DNA from: Pseudomonadota bacterium | Lineage (GTDB): Bacteria; Pseudomonadota; Gammaproteobacteria; Steroidobacterales; Steroidobacteraceae | NCBI GenBank assembly: GCA_021850555.1 | Contig: JAJZLX010000663.1 | Location: 1 to 16,153, forward strand | Length of the DNA: 16,153 bases | Direction of reading: 5' to 3' | Shown here: piece by piece, positions 1 through 8,664 of the stretch | Numbering within the stretch: position 1 is the stretch's first letter | Layout: each line of letters begins with the position of its first letter | Translations under genes and position numbers: made by a program | Notes under the pieces: model-generated | Told to the model about the DNA's origin: nothing | Seen by the model: the letters and a program-made list of their open reading frames with translations, nothing else | Database searches by the model: none

Positions 1-241
1 CCGGCGGCGTGAGCGCCTCGCCGGTGCGCAGGCAGAAGCGGGCCCCGTGGCGCGGGCAGACGATCTCGCAGGACTCGACCTCGGCGCCCTCGAGCCGCTC
101 GCCGTCGTGCGTGCACACATCGTCGACCGCATAGATCTCCTCCCCGCAGCGCACGACCATGAGCGCGAGCCCGTCGAGGTCCACGGGCAGCGGCGCACTC
201 TCGGGGAGCTCCGCGGCCGCGGCGACATCCACCCAGCTCAT
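1..241 (-). CDS. Rieske [2Fe-2S] ferredoxin, partial (C-terminus beyond window)
   Basis: The visible 80 residues form a small Rieske-type [2Fe-2S] ferredoxin like the ferredoxin subunits of non-heme iron oxygenases. The cluster-binding pattern is clear: Cys-Thr-His at about residues 45-47 and Cys-Pro-Arg-His at about 65-68, which supply two Cys and two His ligands. There is no signal peptide or membrane segment, so it should be a soluble cytoplasmic electron carrier. The family is usually about 100-110 residues, so roughly 25 residues are missing past the left edge. Its ATG overlaps the sufT stop codon by one base (TGATG), so it is translationally coupled as the last visible gene of the SUF operon. 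No oxygenase partner is visible. Its job in this operon is unknown: it may donate electrons during cluster assembly or be a client of the pathway. Confidence 0.85.
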   Translation of the reverse strand, partial: MSWVDVAAAAELPESAPLPVDLDGLALMVVRCGEEIYAVDDVCTHDGERLEGAEVESCEIVCPRHGARFCLRTGEALTPP

Positions 242-792
242 CAGTACATCCCGGTCTGCAGGCGTGCAGCCTCGGACATCATGCTCTGATTCCAGGGCGG
301 GTCGAAAGTCAGCTCGACGCGCGCCTCGCTCACCGTGGGAATGCGCTCGATCTTGTCCCGGACATCATCGACCAGGATCTCGCCCATGCCGCAGCCGGGC
401 GCGGTGAGGGTGAGCTTGACCTCTATGGAGCGCGTGCCGTCCTCGTTGGCCAGCACGCTGCAGTCGTATACCAGGCCGAGGTCCACGATGTTGATCGGGA
501 TCTCGGGGTCGTAGCAGGTGCGCATCTGGTCCCACGCGAGCTTCAGTACGTCATCCTCGGTGGCGTTGGGGGGCAGCTCCGGAGGCGCAACCCGCTCCTT
601 GCCGATGGCGTCGGCATCCTCGCCGCTGATGCGATAGAGGTTGCCCTCGATGTACACGGTGAAGCTGCCGCCGAGCGCCTGGGTGATGTAGCCGGATGTG
701 CCCGGCTGCAAGGTGAGCTCGGTGCCGGCGGGCACCATCACTGCGCGGATCTCGCGGTTGACGACAAAGGGCTCGCTGTCGTAGCTGCGCAT
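241..792 (-). CDS. sufT: SufT, MIP18-family (DUF59) Fe-S cluster maturation protein
   Basis: This 183-residue protein matches SufT, a member of the MIP18/DUF59 family that helps mature or deliver iron-sulfur clusters in the cytoplasm. The MIP18 domain covers about residues 80-175. It carries the DPEIPINIVDLGLVYD segment (95-110), the APGCGMG segment (131-137) with the conserved Cys134, and FDPPW (163-167). The N-terminal 70 residues form the extension typical of SufT and absent from minimal DUF59 proteins. The ATG lies 9 bases after the sufU stop, and the gene's own stop overlaps the start of the Rieske ferredoxin gene. Its place in the SUF operon supports a carrier or maturation role rather than the phenylacetate-degradation role of PaaD relatives. 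The exact biochemical step is not settled for this family. Confidence 0.92.
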   Translation of the reverse strand: MRSYDSEPFVVNREIRAVMVPAGTELTLQPGTSGYITQALGGSFTVYIEGNLYRISGEDADAIGKERVAPPELPPNATEDDVLKLAWDQMRTCYDPEIPINIVDLGLVYDCSVLANEDGTRSIEVKLTLTAPGCGMGEILVDDVRDKIERIPTVSEARVELTFDPPWNQSMMSEAARLQTGMY

Positions 793-801
793 TGGGGTCG
801 G

Positions 802-1245
802 TCACTCCGTGGTCACGGTGGTGGTGCCGCTCTCCAGGGCGGCGCCGAGGGTGTGCCAGCAGAGGCTCGCGCACTTGACGCGCGCGGGAAACTCCCGCAC
901 GCCGCAGAGCGCGGCAAGCTTGCCGAGCGAGGCGTCCGGCACGGCGTCCTGCTGAGTGAGCAGCGCATGGATCTTGCCGTAGAGCGCCATGACGGCGGCC
1001 TTGTCCTTGCCCTTGACCGCCTCGGTCATCAGCGAGGCCGATGCGGTCGAGATGGCGCACCCCTTGCCCTCGAAGCGGATGTCCTCGATCGTTCCGTCCT
1101 TCATGCGCAGCCACACGGTCAGCTGATCGCCGCACAGGGGGTTGTGGCCCTCGGCGTGCGCATCCGAGGGAACGAGGGTCCCGAAATTGCGCGGCCGCTT
1201 GTTGTGATCCAGGATCACGTCGCGATAGAGCTCCTTCAGGTCCAT
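802..1245 (-). CDS. sufU: SufU, zinc-dependent sulfurtransferase / IscU-like protein
   Basis: This 147-residue IscU-fold protein is best read as SufU, which accepts persulfide sulfur from SufS and passes it to SufBCD. Four landmarks are visible: Cys38 and Asp40 in NPLCGD, Cys63 in GKGCAIS, and Cys125 in RVKCASLCWH. These correspond to the zinc ligands of Bacillus SufU. The residue before the last cysteine is Lys124, whereas classical IscU has His. There is also an extra stretch between the second and third cysteines. Both features mark SufU rather than the IscU scaffold. Its ATG overlaps the sufS stop by one base, and a strong GGAGG ribosome-binding site lies about 10 bases upstream inside sufS. 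Direct coupling to sufS fits a dedicated partner. The family is best known from Gram-positive bacteria, so its role here is inferred from homology and position. Confidence 0.92.
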   Translation of the reverse strand: MDLKELYRDVILDHNKRPRNFGTLVPSDAHAEGHNPLCGDQLTVWLRMKDGTIEDIRFEGKGCAISTASASLMTEAVKGKDKAAVMALYGKIHALLTQQDAVPDASLGKLAALCGVREFPARVKCASLCWHTLGAALESGTTTVTTE

Positions 1246-2498
1246 CAGGCGAATACCTCCCGGGCCTTGGCGAGGGCGGCGAGCAGCGCTTCGACGTCCT
1301 CCTCCGTGTTATAGCATCCGAAGGAGGCGCGCGCGGTCGCCGGAATGTCGAAAAAGGTCATCACCGGCATCGCGCAGTGGTGCCCGGTCCGGATCGCCAC
1401 GCCCTCGGCGTCGAGGATCGTGCCGAGGTCGTGCGGATGGCATCCTGCCATCGTGAACGACAGCACCGAGGCCTTCCGGGCCGCCGTGCCGATGATGCGG
1501 ATGCCGGCGATGCGTGCGAGCCCGGTGGTCGCGAGCTCCAGCAGGCGCTGCTCGTGCCCGGCGATCGCCGCGAGCCCGAGGTCCTCGACATAGTCCATGG
1601 CGGCCGCGAGACCCACGGCCCCCGAGATGTTGGGCGTACCGGCCTCGAACTTCCACGGCAGATCGTTGTAGGTGCTCTTCTCGAACGAGACCGTGCGGAT
1701 CATGTCGCCGCCGCCCTGCCACGGCGGCATGGCGGCAAGGAGTTCCTCGCGCCCGTAGAGCACACCGATCCCGGTGGGACCATAGAGCTTGTGCCCGGAG
1801 AAGGCGTAGAAGTCGCATCCGAGCTCGCGCACGTCGATGCGTGAATGAGGGATGGCCTGGGCGCCATCGATGAGCACGACCGCGCCCCGCGCATGCGCCT
1901 CGTCGGCGATCCGCTTGACCGGCAGAACGGTCCCGAGCGCATTCGACACGTGCGCCACGGCCACCAGGCGCGTCCGCGGCGACAGCAACTCGAGGAAGCG
2001 GTCGAGCTCGAGCTCGCCGCGCCGGTCGATCGGGGCGACCTTGAGCACGGTGCCCGTCTGCTCGCAGAGCATCTGCCACGGTACGATGTTGGCATGGTGC
2101 TCGAGCGCGGTGATCAGGATCTCATCGCCCGGGGCGAGCCGCGCGCGCCCGAAGGACTGGGCCACCAGGTTGATCGCCTCGGTGGTGCCGCGCACGAAGA
2201 TGATCTCGCGCGCCGAGGCCGCGTTGATGAACCGCCGCACCCGCTCGCGCGCGCCCTCGAAGGCCTCGGTGGCCGCCTGGCTGAGCGCGTGCACGCCGCG
2301 GTGCACATTGGCGTGACAGTGGGTCTCGTAGTGCTCCACGGCACGCAGCACCGGCAGCGGGCGTTGACCGGAGGCGGCGCTGTCGAGATACACCAGCGGC
2401 CGGCCGTTGACCTGCTGCTCGAGGATGGGGAAGTCGCGGCGCACCCGTGCGGCATCGAAGGCGGGGGGGGCGGCGGCAAGCGGGGCTGTCATGCTCAT
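1245..2498 (-). CDS. sufS: SufS, PLP-dependent cysteine desulfurase (type II)
   Basis: SufS is a class V aminotransferase-fold enzyme that takes sulfur from L-cysteine as an enzyme-bound persulfide, releasing alanine, for Fe-S cluster assembly. The 417-residue protein has the PLP-binding lysine Lys237 in SGHKLYGPTG, the cofactor-contacting Asp211 (LIDGAQA), His134/His135 (EHHANIVPW) and the catalytic Cys375 in RTGHHCAMPVM. This Cys loop is the short type of SufS/CsdA, not the longer loop of IscS. An open frame extends 39 codons further upstream, but I chose the ATG at 2498. That start overlaps the sufD stop by 4 bases (ATGA) and sits 8 bases after an AGGAG ribosome-binding site. A second ATG two codons later is possible. 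Codons 9-12 contain a run of eight C on the coding strand. Confidence 0.96.
   Translation of the reverse strand: MSMTAPLAAAPPAFDAARVRRDFPILEQQVNGRPLVYLDSAASGQRPLPVLRAVEHYETHCHANVHRGVHALSQAATEAFEGARERVRRFINAASAREIIFVRGTTEAINLVAQSFGRARLAPGDEILITALEHHANIVPWQMLCEQTGTVLKVAPIDRRGELELDRFLELLSPRTRLVAVAHVSNALGTVLPVKRIADEAHARGAVVLIDGAQAIPHSRIDVRELGCDFYAFSGHKLYGPTGIGVLYGREELLAAMPPWQGGGDMIRTVSFEKSTYNDLPWKFEAGTPNISGAVGLAAAMDYVEDLGLAAIAGHEQRLLELATTGLARIAGIRIIGTAARKASVLSFTMAGCHPHDLGTILDAEGVAIRTGHHCAMPVMTFFDIPATARASFGCYNTEEDVEALLAALAKAREVFA
2463..2470. repeat. G8/C8 homopolymer inside sufS
   Basis: Eight consecutive G on the plus strand (C on the coding strand) fall in codons 9-12 of sufS, encoding part of the Ala-Pro-rich N-terminus before the enzyme fold. 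Runs of this length can slip in replication. A one-base change would put everything after the start out of frame. Confidence 0.9.
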
Positions 2499-3790
2499 CG
2501 GAGCAACTCCTGCAGCGAGGCGAGATCGCTCATCTGGCCGGCGAGCTCTTGCTCGATGCGCCGGCGCAGCGCGGGAGGCTCGATCCTCGAGACCACGTCC
2601 TCGAGGAACGCCCACTTGAGCAGGCGTTGCGCCACTTCGGGCTCGAGGCCGCGCGAGAGCAGGTAGAACAGCATGTTCTCATCGAGCTTGCCGGCGGTGG
2701 CGCCGTGGCTGCAGCGGACATCGTCGGTGTAAATCTCCAGCTGGGGCCGCACGTCGATCTCGGCCTCGGGGCCGGCGAGCAGGCCGCGCAGGGACTGGCG
2801 GGAGTCGGTGCCGCGGGCGCCTTCGCGTACGGCGATCTTGCCGTTGAACGCCACCCGGGCACGGCCTGAGGCGATTCCGCGGAAAACCTGCTCGGTGCGT
2901 GTGCGTGGCGCCAAATGCTCGCTCAGCACATAGGTGTCCTGGCTCTGTTGACGATCGCCGATCGCAGCCGCTGACAGGGCAACTTCCGCTGCCGGTCCGG
3001 CGAGACGGATGTGTACGGTGGAGCGCGCCGCCAGCGCCCCGGCGCTCACGGTGATCAGGCTGTAGCGTGCGTCCGTCGCGAGCGTCGCTTCCACCGTGTC
3101 AAACCATGCGGCGCGCGTGCTCGTTTGCTGCAGGCGGTAATGGTCGAGGCGTGCCCCCTCGGCGAGATCCACGCGCAGCGCGCTGTTGACCAGGCTCGCC
3201 TCATCGCCTGCGCTCAGGTGCCGTTCCACCAGGGTCAATCGGGCGCCGGTTTCGATCGACAGCCGCACGCGCGGGTAGGAGGCGCCGGCGAGCGCCGGGG
3301 CGCGGGCGATGAACAGCAGCTCGATTTGCGGCGCCCCGGCCTCGCGCCCCACCCGGATTGCGGCGCCATCGGTGGCAAACGCCTCGTTGAGCAGCGCCAG
3401 GCGGGCCTCGGGCAGGGCGGCGATGCGTTGCGGCCCGGATGCGTCCGCGCCCTGCGCGCCTGATCGCAGGCTGTGGACTGCCAGCCCGGCGTGCTGCACC
3501 GGCTCGCCCATGGCAAGCACTCCGTCGATGAAGACCAGGCGTGAGAAGCCCGCGAGCGGCGCGGGCAAGTCCGCAATTCCCGCAGGCGAGGCGCAGGGCG
3601 AGAAACGCGCGCGCTCGAGCACCCGCAGGTTGGCGTATCGCCAGTTCTCCTCCCGCGTGCTTGGCAGTCCCTGCGCGCACAGGGCTTCGATCGCCTCACG
3701 CCGGCGCTCGCCGCCGATGACGCTGTCGGGCAGGCCGTCGCGGACCGCGCCGTATTCGTCCTTCAACCGCGCAAGCAATGCCGTACTCAT
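2495..3790 (-). CDS. sufD: SufD, subunit of the SufBC2D Fe-S assembly scaffold
   Basis: SufD pairs with SufB in the SufBC2D scaffold, where clusters are built, and is linked to iron entry. The 431-residue protein has the SufB/SufD beta-helix core from about residue 100 to 350. The conserved CSHGAT motif at 360-365 places His362 at the position of the functionally important His360 of E. coli SufD. The C-terminal helical region (LFYLLSRGL and onward) is the part that normally contacts SufC. Length is close to the E. coli protein (423). The N-terminal 90 residues are less conserved and carry the REENWRYANL segment typical of the family. The ATG lies 3 bases after the sufC stop, with a GAGG-containing stretch upstream, and the gene ends in an ATGA overlap with sufS. 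Confidence 0.95.
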   Translation of the reverse strand: MSTALLARLKDEYGAVRDGLPDSVIGGERRREAIEALCAQGLPSTREENWRYANLRVLERARFSPCASPAGIADLPAPLAGFSRLVFIDGVLAMGEPVQHAGLAVHSLRSGAQGADASGPQRIAALPEARLALLNEAFATDGAAIRVGREAGAPQIELLFIARAPALAGASYPRVRLSIETGARLTLVERHLSAGDEASLVNSALRVDLAEGARLDHYRLQQTSTRAAWFDTVEATLATDARYSLITVSAGALAARSTVHIRLAGPAAEVALSAAAIGDRQQSQDTYVLSEHLAPRTRTEQVFRGIASGRARVAFNGKIAVREGARGTDSRQSLRGLLAGPEAEIDVRPQLEIYTDDVRCSHGATAGKLDENMLFYLLSRGLEPEVAQRLLKWAFLEDVVSRIEPPALRRRIEQELAGQMSDLASLQELLR

Positions 3791-3793
3791 TCG

Positions 3794-4543
<750 letters not shown>

Positions 4544-4559
4544 GTCATTGACCTTAAGA

Positions 4560-6062
<1,503 letters not shown>

Positions 6063-6083
6063 GGGGTCAACCTAATGGATGCA

Positions 6084-6569
6084 TCAGGCGTTCGGGAGGC
6101 GCATGGGAGCGCGCGATACGGCTGCCTTGACGTCGCGCTCCAGAGCCGGCAGAGGAACCTGAATCGGGTCAAGGCCCGCCAGTTGCGCCAGATTCACGTC
6201 GAACAGCGACCGGCGGATGGCCAGATTCAGCCGCTGCCAGACGTGCCCGACGCGACAGGTCCCCTCGATATCGCATTGGCCGTGCGCCACCGAGCAGTCC
6301 GTGAGTGCCACCGGCCCTTCGAGCGCATCGAGGATGGCCGCGGCGCTGATCTCGATTGCGGGGCGCGAGAGCTGATAGCCGCCGTGCAGGCCGCGTGTCG
6401 AGCTGACGAGCCCCGCGCGCTGCAACTGCTTGAGCAGCTTGCTCACGGTCGGGGCGGCGATGTGAGTCTGCTCGGCGAGCGCCGTGGCGGTTTGCACGCG
6501 CTCAGGCTGCGTGGCGAGCGCCGCCAGGAGCACTGTGGCATAGTCGGTGAGCCGGCTGATGCGGACCAT
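6084..6569 (-). CDS. Rrf2-family Fe-S-sensing regulator of the SUF operon
   Basis: This 161-residue protein belongs to the Rrf2 family, like IscR, and matches the gammaproteobacterial SUF-system regulator type. The N-terminal winged helix-turn-helix runs over residues 1-70, with the recognition region around HIAAPTVSKLLKQLQRAG (36-53) and the wing RGLHGGYQLSR (59-69). The cluster-binding cysteines are Cys92, Cys99 and Cys105, with His109 as a possible fourth ligand; IscR uses three Cys and His107 with slightly different spacing. An open frame continues 24 codons upstream, but the ATG at 6569 gives the normal family N-terminus (MVRISRLTDYA) and has AAAGGA 7 bases before it. It is the first gene of the SUF operon and probably represses or activates it according to cluster supply, acting on the dyad at 6603-6627. 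Confidence 0.93.
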   Translation of the reverse strand: MVRISRLTDYATVLLAALATQPERVQTATALAEQTHIAAPTVSKLLKQLQRAGLVSSTRGLHGGYQLSRPAIEISAAAILDALEGPVALTDCSVAHGQCDIEGTCRVGHVWQRLNLAIRRSLFDVNLAQLAGLDPIQVPLPALERDVKAAVSRAPMRLPNA

Positions 6570-6602
6570 GGACCTGTCCTTTGGCGTGGTGAGGACCTTC
6601 TG

Positions 6603-6627
6603 AACTAGGACTAGTTTAGTACTAATT
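6603..6627. promoter_or_regulatory. IscR type 1-like operator (25-bp imperfect inverted repeat)
   Basis: The arms are AACTAGGACTA and TAGTACTAATT, separated by GTT. The left arm and the reverse complement of the right arm agree at 9 of 11 positions. The centre, GACTA-n3-TAGT, matches the core of the E. coli IscR type 1 operator (GACTR-n3-YAGTC), and the total length of 25 bp is the same. The outer positions match poorly. It overlaps the predicted -10 of the SUF promoter, so binding would block RNA polymerase. Assigning it to the adjacent Rrf2 regulator is inference. Confidence 0.6.
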
Positions 6628-6641
6628 GTGCCCGGAACCAA
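6613..6641 (-). promoter_or_regulatory. Predicted sigma70 promoter of the SUF operon
   Basis: On the minus strand TTGGTT (6636-6641) and TAAACT (6613-6618) are separated by 17 bases. The -10 matches consensus at 4 of 6 positions and the -35 at 3 of 6. Transcription would begin near 6606, giving a leader of about 37 bases before the regulator ATG. The position over the operator dyad supports it, but the boxes alone are weak. Confidence 0.4.
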
Positions 6642-6661
6642 GTGCTACGTAAAAGGTCTGC

Positions 6662-6690
6662 TTAGCGGCGCGGCCAAGTTTCGGTATCCT
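6662..6690 (+). promoter_or_regulatory. Weak candidate promoter for fba
   Basis: TTAGCG (6662-6667) and TATCCT (6685-6690) have 17-base spacing. The -10 matches consensus at 4 of 6 positions and the -35 poorly. It would start transcription near 6697, just before the palindrome at 6713-6722. A positively controlled promoter or a different position cannot be excluded. Confidence 0.22.
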
Positions 6691-6717
6691 TGCGCCCCCT
6701 GACGCGAATACCGAAAC
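6678..6717. repeat. Perfect 10-bp inverted repeat upstream of fba
   Basis: GTTTCGGTAT (6678-6687) and its exact reverse complement ATACCGAAAC (6708-6717) flank a 20-base spacer. The arm centres are 30 bp apart, close to three helical turns, which would suit a dimeric or looping DNA-binding protein. If transcribed, the arms could also form a stem. The left arm overlaps the candidate -10. Confidence 0.75.
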
Positions 6718-6722
6718 GTTTC
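6713..6722. promoter_or_regulatory. Cra/FruR-like (LacI-family) operator palindrome
   Basis: GAAACGTTTC is a perfect 10-bp palindrome with the central CG step typical of LacI-family operators. It equals the core of Cra (FruR) sites, whose best form is TGAAACGTTTCA. Cra controls glycolytic and gluconeogenic genes, including aldolase genes, in E. coli, so a site 50 bases before an aldolase start makes sense. The flanking bases (C on the left, T on the right) do not complete the 12-bp palindrome. No Cra gene is in the window. Confidence 0.5.
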
Positions 6723-6725
6723 TCG

Positions 6726-6748
6726 GGCGGCGCCCCGTGTGCGCCGCC
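6726..6748 (+). other. GC-rich hairpin in the fba leader
   Basis: GGCGGCGC (6726-6733) and GCGCCGCC (6741-6748) form a perfect 8-bp stem with a 7-base loop, ending 12 bases before the GGAG ribosome-binding site region. No U-tract follows, so it is not a terminator. It may affect mRNA stability or translation, or be chance in GC-rich DNA. Confidence 0.45.
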
Positions 6749-6773
6749 GGTCCAACCCGCATGGAGAACCGTC

Positions 6774-7796
6774 ATGAACCGCACCGAGCTTGCCCGAACC
6801 GCCCAGGCCATGGTTGCCGCCGGCAAGGGGATACTGGCCGCGGATGAAAGCACCGGCACCATCCGCAAGCGTCTTGCGGCCATCGAGGTCGAGTCCACCG
6901 AGGAGCACCGGCGCACCTATCGGGAGCTGCTGTTCACCACGCCCGGGGCGGGCGAGTTCATCAATGGCGTGATTCTCTATGACGAGACCATCCGCCAGAA
7001 GACCGCCGACGGCATCCCGTTTCCGGAGTACCTGGCGAAACAGGGCATCATCCCCGGCATCAAGGTCGATGCCGGCGCCAAGGCGCTCGCCGGCTTCCCG
7101 GGCGAGACCATCACCGAAGGATTGGACGGGCTGCGCGATCGGTTGATCGAGTACCGCAAGCTCGGCGCTCGCTTTGCCAAGTGGCGCGCGGTCATCGATA
7201 TTGCACCGGGCATTCCGACATCGTTCGGCATTCATGCCAACGCCCACGCCCTGGCGCGGTATGCCGCGCTGTGTCAGGAAAACGATATCGTGCCGATCGT
7301 TGAGCCCGAGGTGCTCATGGACGGCGATCACTCCATCGAGCGCTGCGAGGAAGTGACCGACGCGACGCTCGGCGCCGTTTTCAGACAGCTGCACGAGCAC
7401 CGCATATACTTGGAGGGCATGGTGCTCAAGCCCAACATGGTCATCTCCGGGAAAAAAGCCGCAAACCGTGCGCCGCCCGAGGCGGTCGCCGAGGCCACCG
7501 TGCGCTGCCTGAAGCGTCACGTGCCGCCGGCGGTGCCGGGCATCGCCTTCCTCTCCGGCGGCCAGTCGCCCACCGAGGCCACGCAGCACCTCTCGCTGAT
7601 CAATCGCCTCGGTCCGCTCCCGTGGGCGCTCACCTTCAGCTACGGCCGCGCGCTGCAGGACACCGCGCTCAAGGCATGGGGCGGCCGCCCGGCCGGATTT
7701 GCCGCGGGGCAGAAGGAGTTCCACCGCAGAGCCCGCCTCAACGGGCTCGCGACCACGGGCCGCTATACGCCCGACATGGAAGCTCAGACGGCCTGA
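6774..7796 (+). CDS. fba: Fructose-bisphosphate aldolase, class I
   Basis: This enzyme reversibly splits fructose 1,6-bisphosphate into dihydroxyacetone phosphate and glyceraldehyde 3-phosphate through a lysine Schiff base, in cytoplasmic glycolysis and gluconeogenesis. The 340-residue protein resembles the animal and plant class I aldolases, not the distant DhnA/FbaB type. Visible active-site residues are Asp24 (LAADES), Lys98 (GIKVD), Lys136 and Arg138 (FAKWRAV), Glu177 (VEPEV), the Schiff-base Lys219 (GMVLKPNM) and Arg292 (FSYGRALQ). The protein is shorter than muscle aldolase (about 360) at the C-terminus. The ATG at 6774 is chosen because it begins the family N-terminus and follows GGAG by 7 bases; the frame is open further upstream. 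mlaF follows 25 bases after the stop with no terminator between them. Confidence 0.96.
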   Translation: MNRTELARTAQAMVAAGKGILAADESTGTIRKRLAAIEVESTEEHRRTYRELLFTTPGAGEFINGVILYDETIRQKTADGIPFPEYLAKQGIIPGIKVDAGAKALAGFPGETITEGLDGLRDRLIEYRKLGARFAKWRAVIDIAPGIPTSFGIHANAHALARYAALCQENDIVPIVEPEVLMDGDHSIERCEEVTDATLGAVFRQLHEHRIYLEGMVLKPNMVISGKKAANRAPPEAVAEATVRCLKRHVPPAVPGIAFLSGGQSPTEATQHLSLINRLGPLPWALTFSYGRALQDTALKAWGGRPAGFAAGQKEFHRRARLNGLATTGRYTPDMEAQTA

Positions 7797-7821
7797 GATC
7801 GCCAAGGAAGAAAGCACCCGC

Positions 7822-8664
7822 GTGACCGATTCACAACCAACCTTACAATCCGCTCCCGAGACAGACGCGGTAATCGACGTACGCGACGTGCACTACGCCG
7901 TCGACGGGCGACCGATTTTCGCCGGGCTGGATATCAGCGTGCGCCGAGGCCTCATCACCGCCGTGATGGGGCCGAGCGGCACGGGCAAGACGACGCTGCT
8001 GCGCCTGATCACCGGACAGATCTACGCCGATCGCGGCCAGGTGTCGGTGTTCGGCCGTGAAGTGGCCGACATGGGCCGGGCGGAGCTCTATGCCACTCGC
8101 CGGCGCATGGGCATGCTCTTTCAGAACGGGGCGCTGCTGACCGATCTGACTGTCTTTGAAAACGTCGCCTTCCCCGTGCGCGAGCACACCAACCTGCCGG
8201 AGCCGTTGATCCGCAATCTCGTGCTGACCAAGCTCGAGGCGGTGGGTTTGCGCGGGGCGGCGCAGCTGATGCCGGCGGAGCTCTCCGGCGGCATGGCGCG
8301 CCGCGTGGCGCTCGCACGGGCCATCGTGATGGACCCGGAAATGCTGATCTACGATGAGCCCTTCGTCGGTCTTGACCCGATCTCCCTCGGCGTGATCCTG
8401 CGCCTGATCAAGCAAATGAATGATGCGCTCGGCATCACGAGCGTGGTCGTTTCCCACGACGTGCACGAGATCGCCACGATCGCCGATCACAGCTACCTGC
8501 TCTCCGACGGTCGCGTGGTCGCTTCGGGCTCGCCGGCGGAGCTCGCGGCGAGCGATTCGGCGACCGTCCGTCAGTTCATGACCGGCGGCGCCGAAGGGCC
8601 GGTGCGCTTTCACTATCCGGCCGCCGATTACGCGACCGAGCTGCTAGGAGTGGAAAAAGGATGA
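7822..8664 (+). CDS. mlaF: MlaF, ATPase of the Mla phospholipid ABC transporter
   Basis: MlaF powers the inner-membrane MlaFEDB complex, which moves phospholipids to or from the outer membrane to keep its lipid asymmetry. The 280-residue protein has Walker A GPSGTGKT at 50-57, Q-loop Gln101, signature LSGGM at 154-158, Walker B MLIYDE at 174-179 and switch His212. The signature reads SGGMARR rather than the usual SGGQ, as is typical of MCE-associated ATPases. The start chosen is GTG at 7822, which lies between genes; an ATG inside fba at 7699 would add 41 residues with no ATPase homology. A purine-rich AAGGAAGAAAG lies upstream. The gene ends in an ATGA overlap with mlaE. Co-transcription with fba is possible. 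Confidence 0.95.
   Translation: MTDSQPTLQSAPETDAVIDVRDVHYAVDGRPIFAGLDISVRRGLITAVMGPSGTGKTTLLRLITGQIYADRGQVSVFGREVADMGRAELYATRRRMGMLFQNGALLTDLTVFENVAFPVREHTNLPEPLIRNLVLTKLEAVGLRGAAQLMPAELSGGMARRVALARAIVMDPEMLIYDEPFVGLDPISLGVILRLIKQMNDALGITSVVVSHDVHEIATIADHSYLLSDGRVVASGSPAELAASDSATVRQFMTGGAEGPVRFHYPAADYATELLGVEKG

Noticed and set aside
2499..2615. An extended SufS start with 39 more residues inside sufD.
   Set aside because: The extra residues are Arg/Ala-rich shadow sequence, and the ATG at 2498 has a good ribosome-binding site and the expected ATGA overlap.
6645..7817. A 390-codon minus-strand frame opposite fba.
   Set aside because: It is the complement of a highly conserved aldolase and has no plausible start signal or domain.
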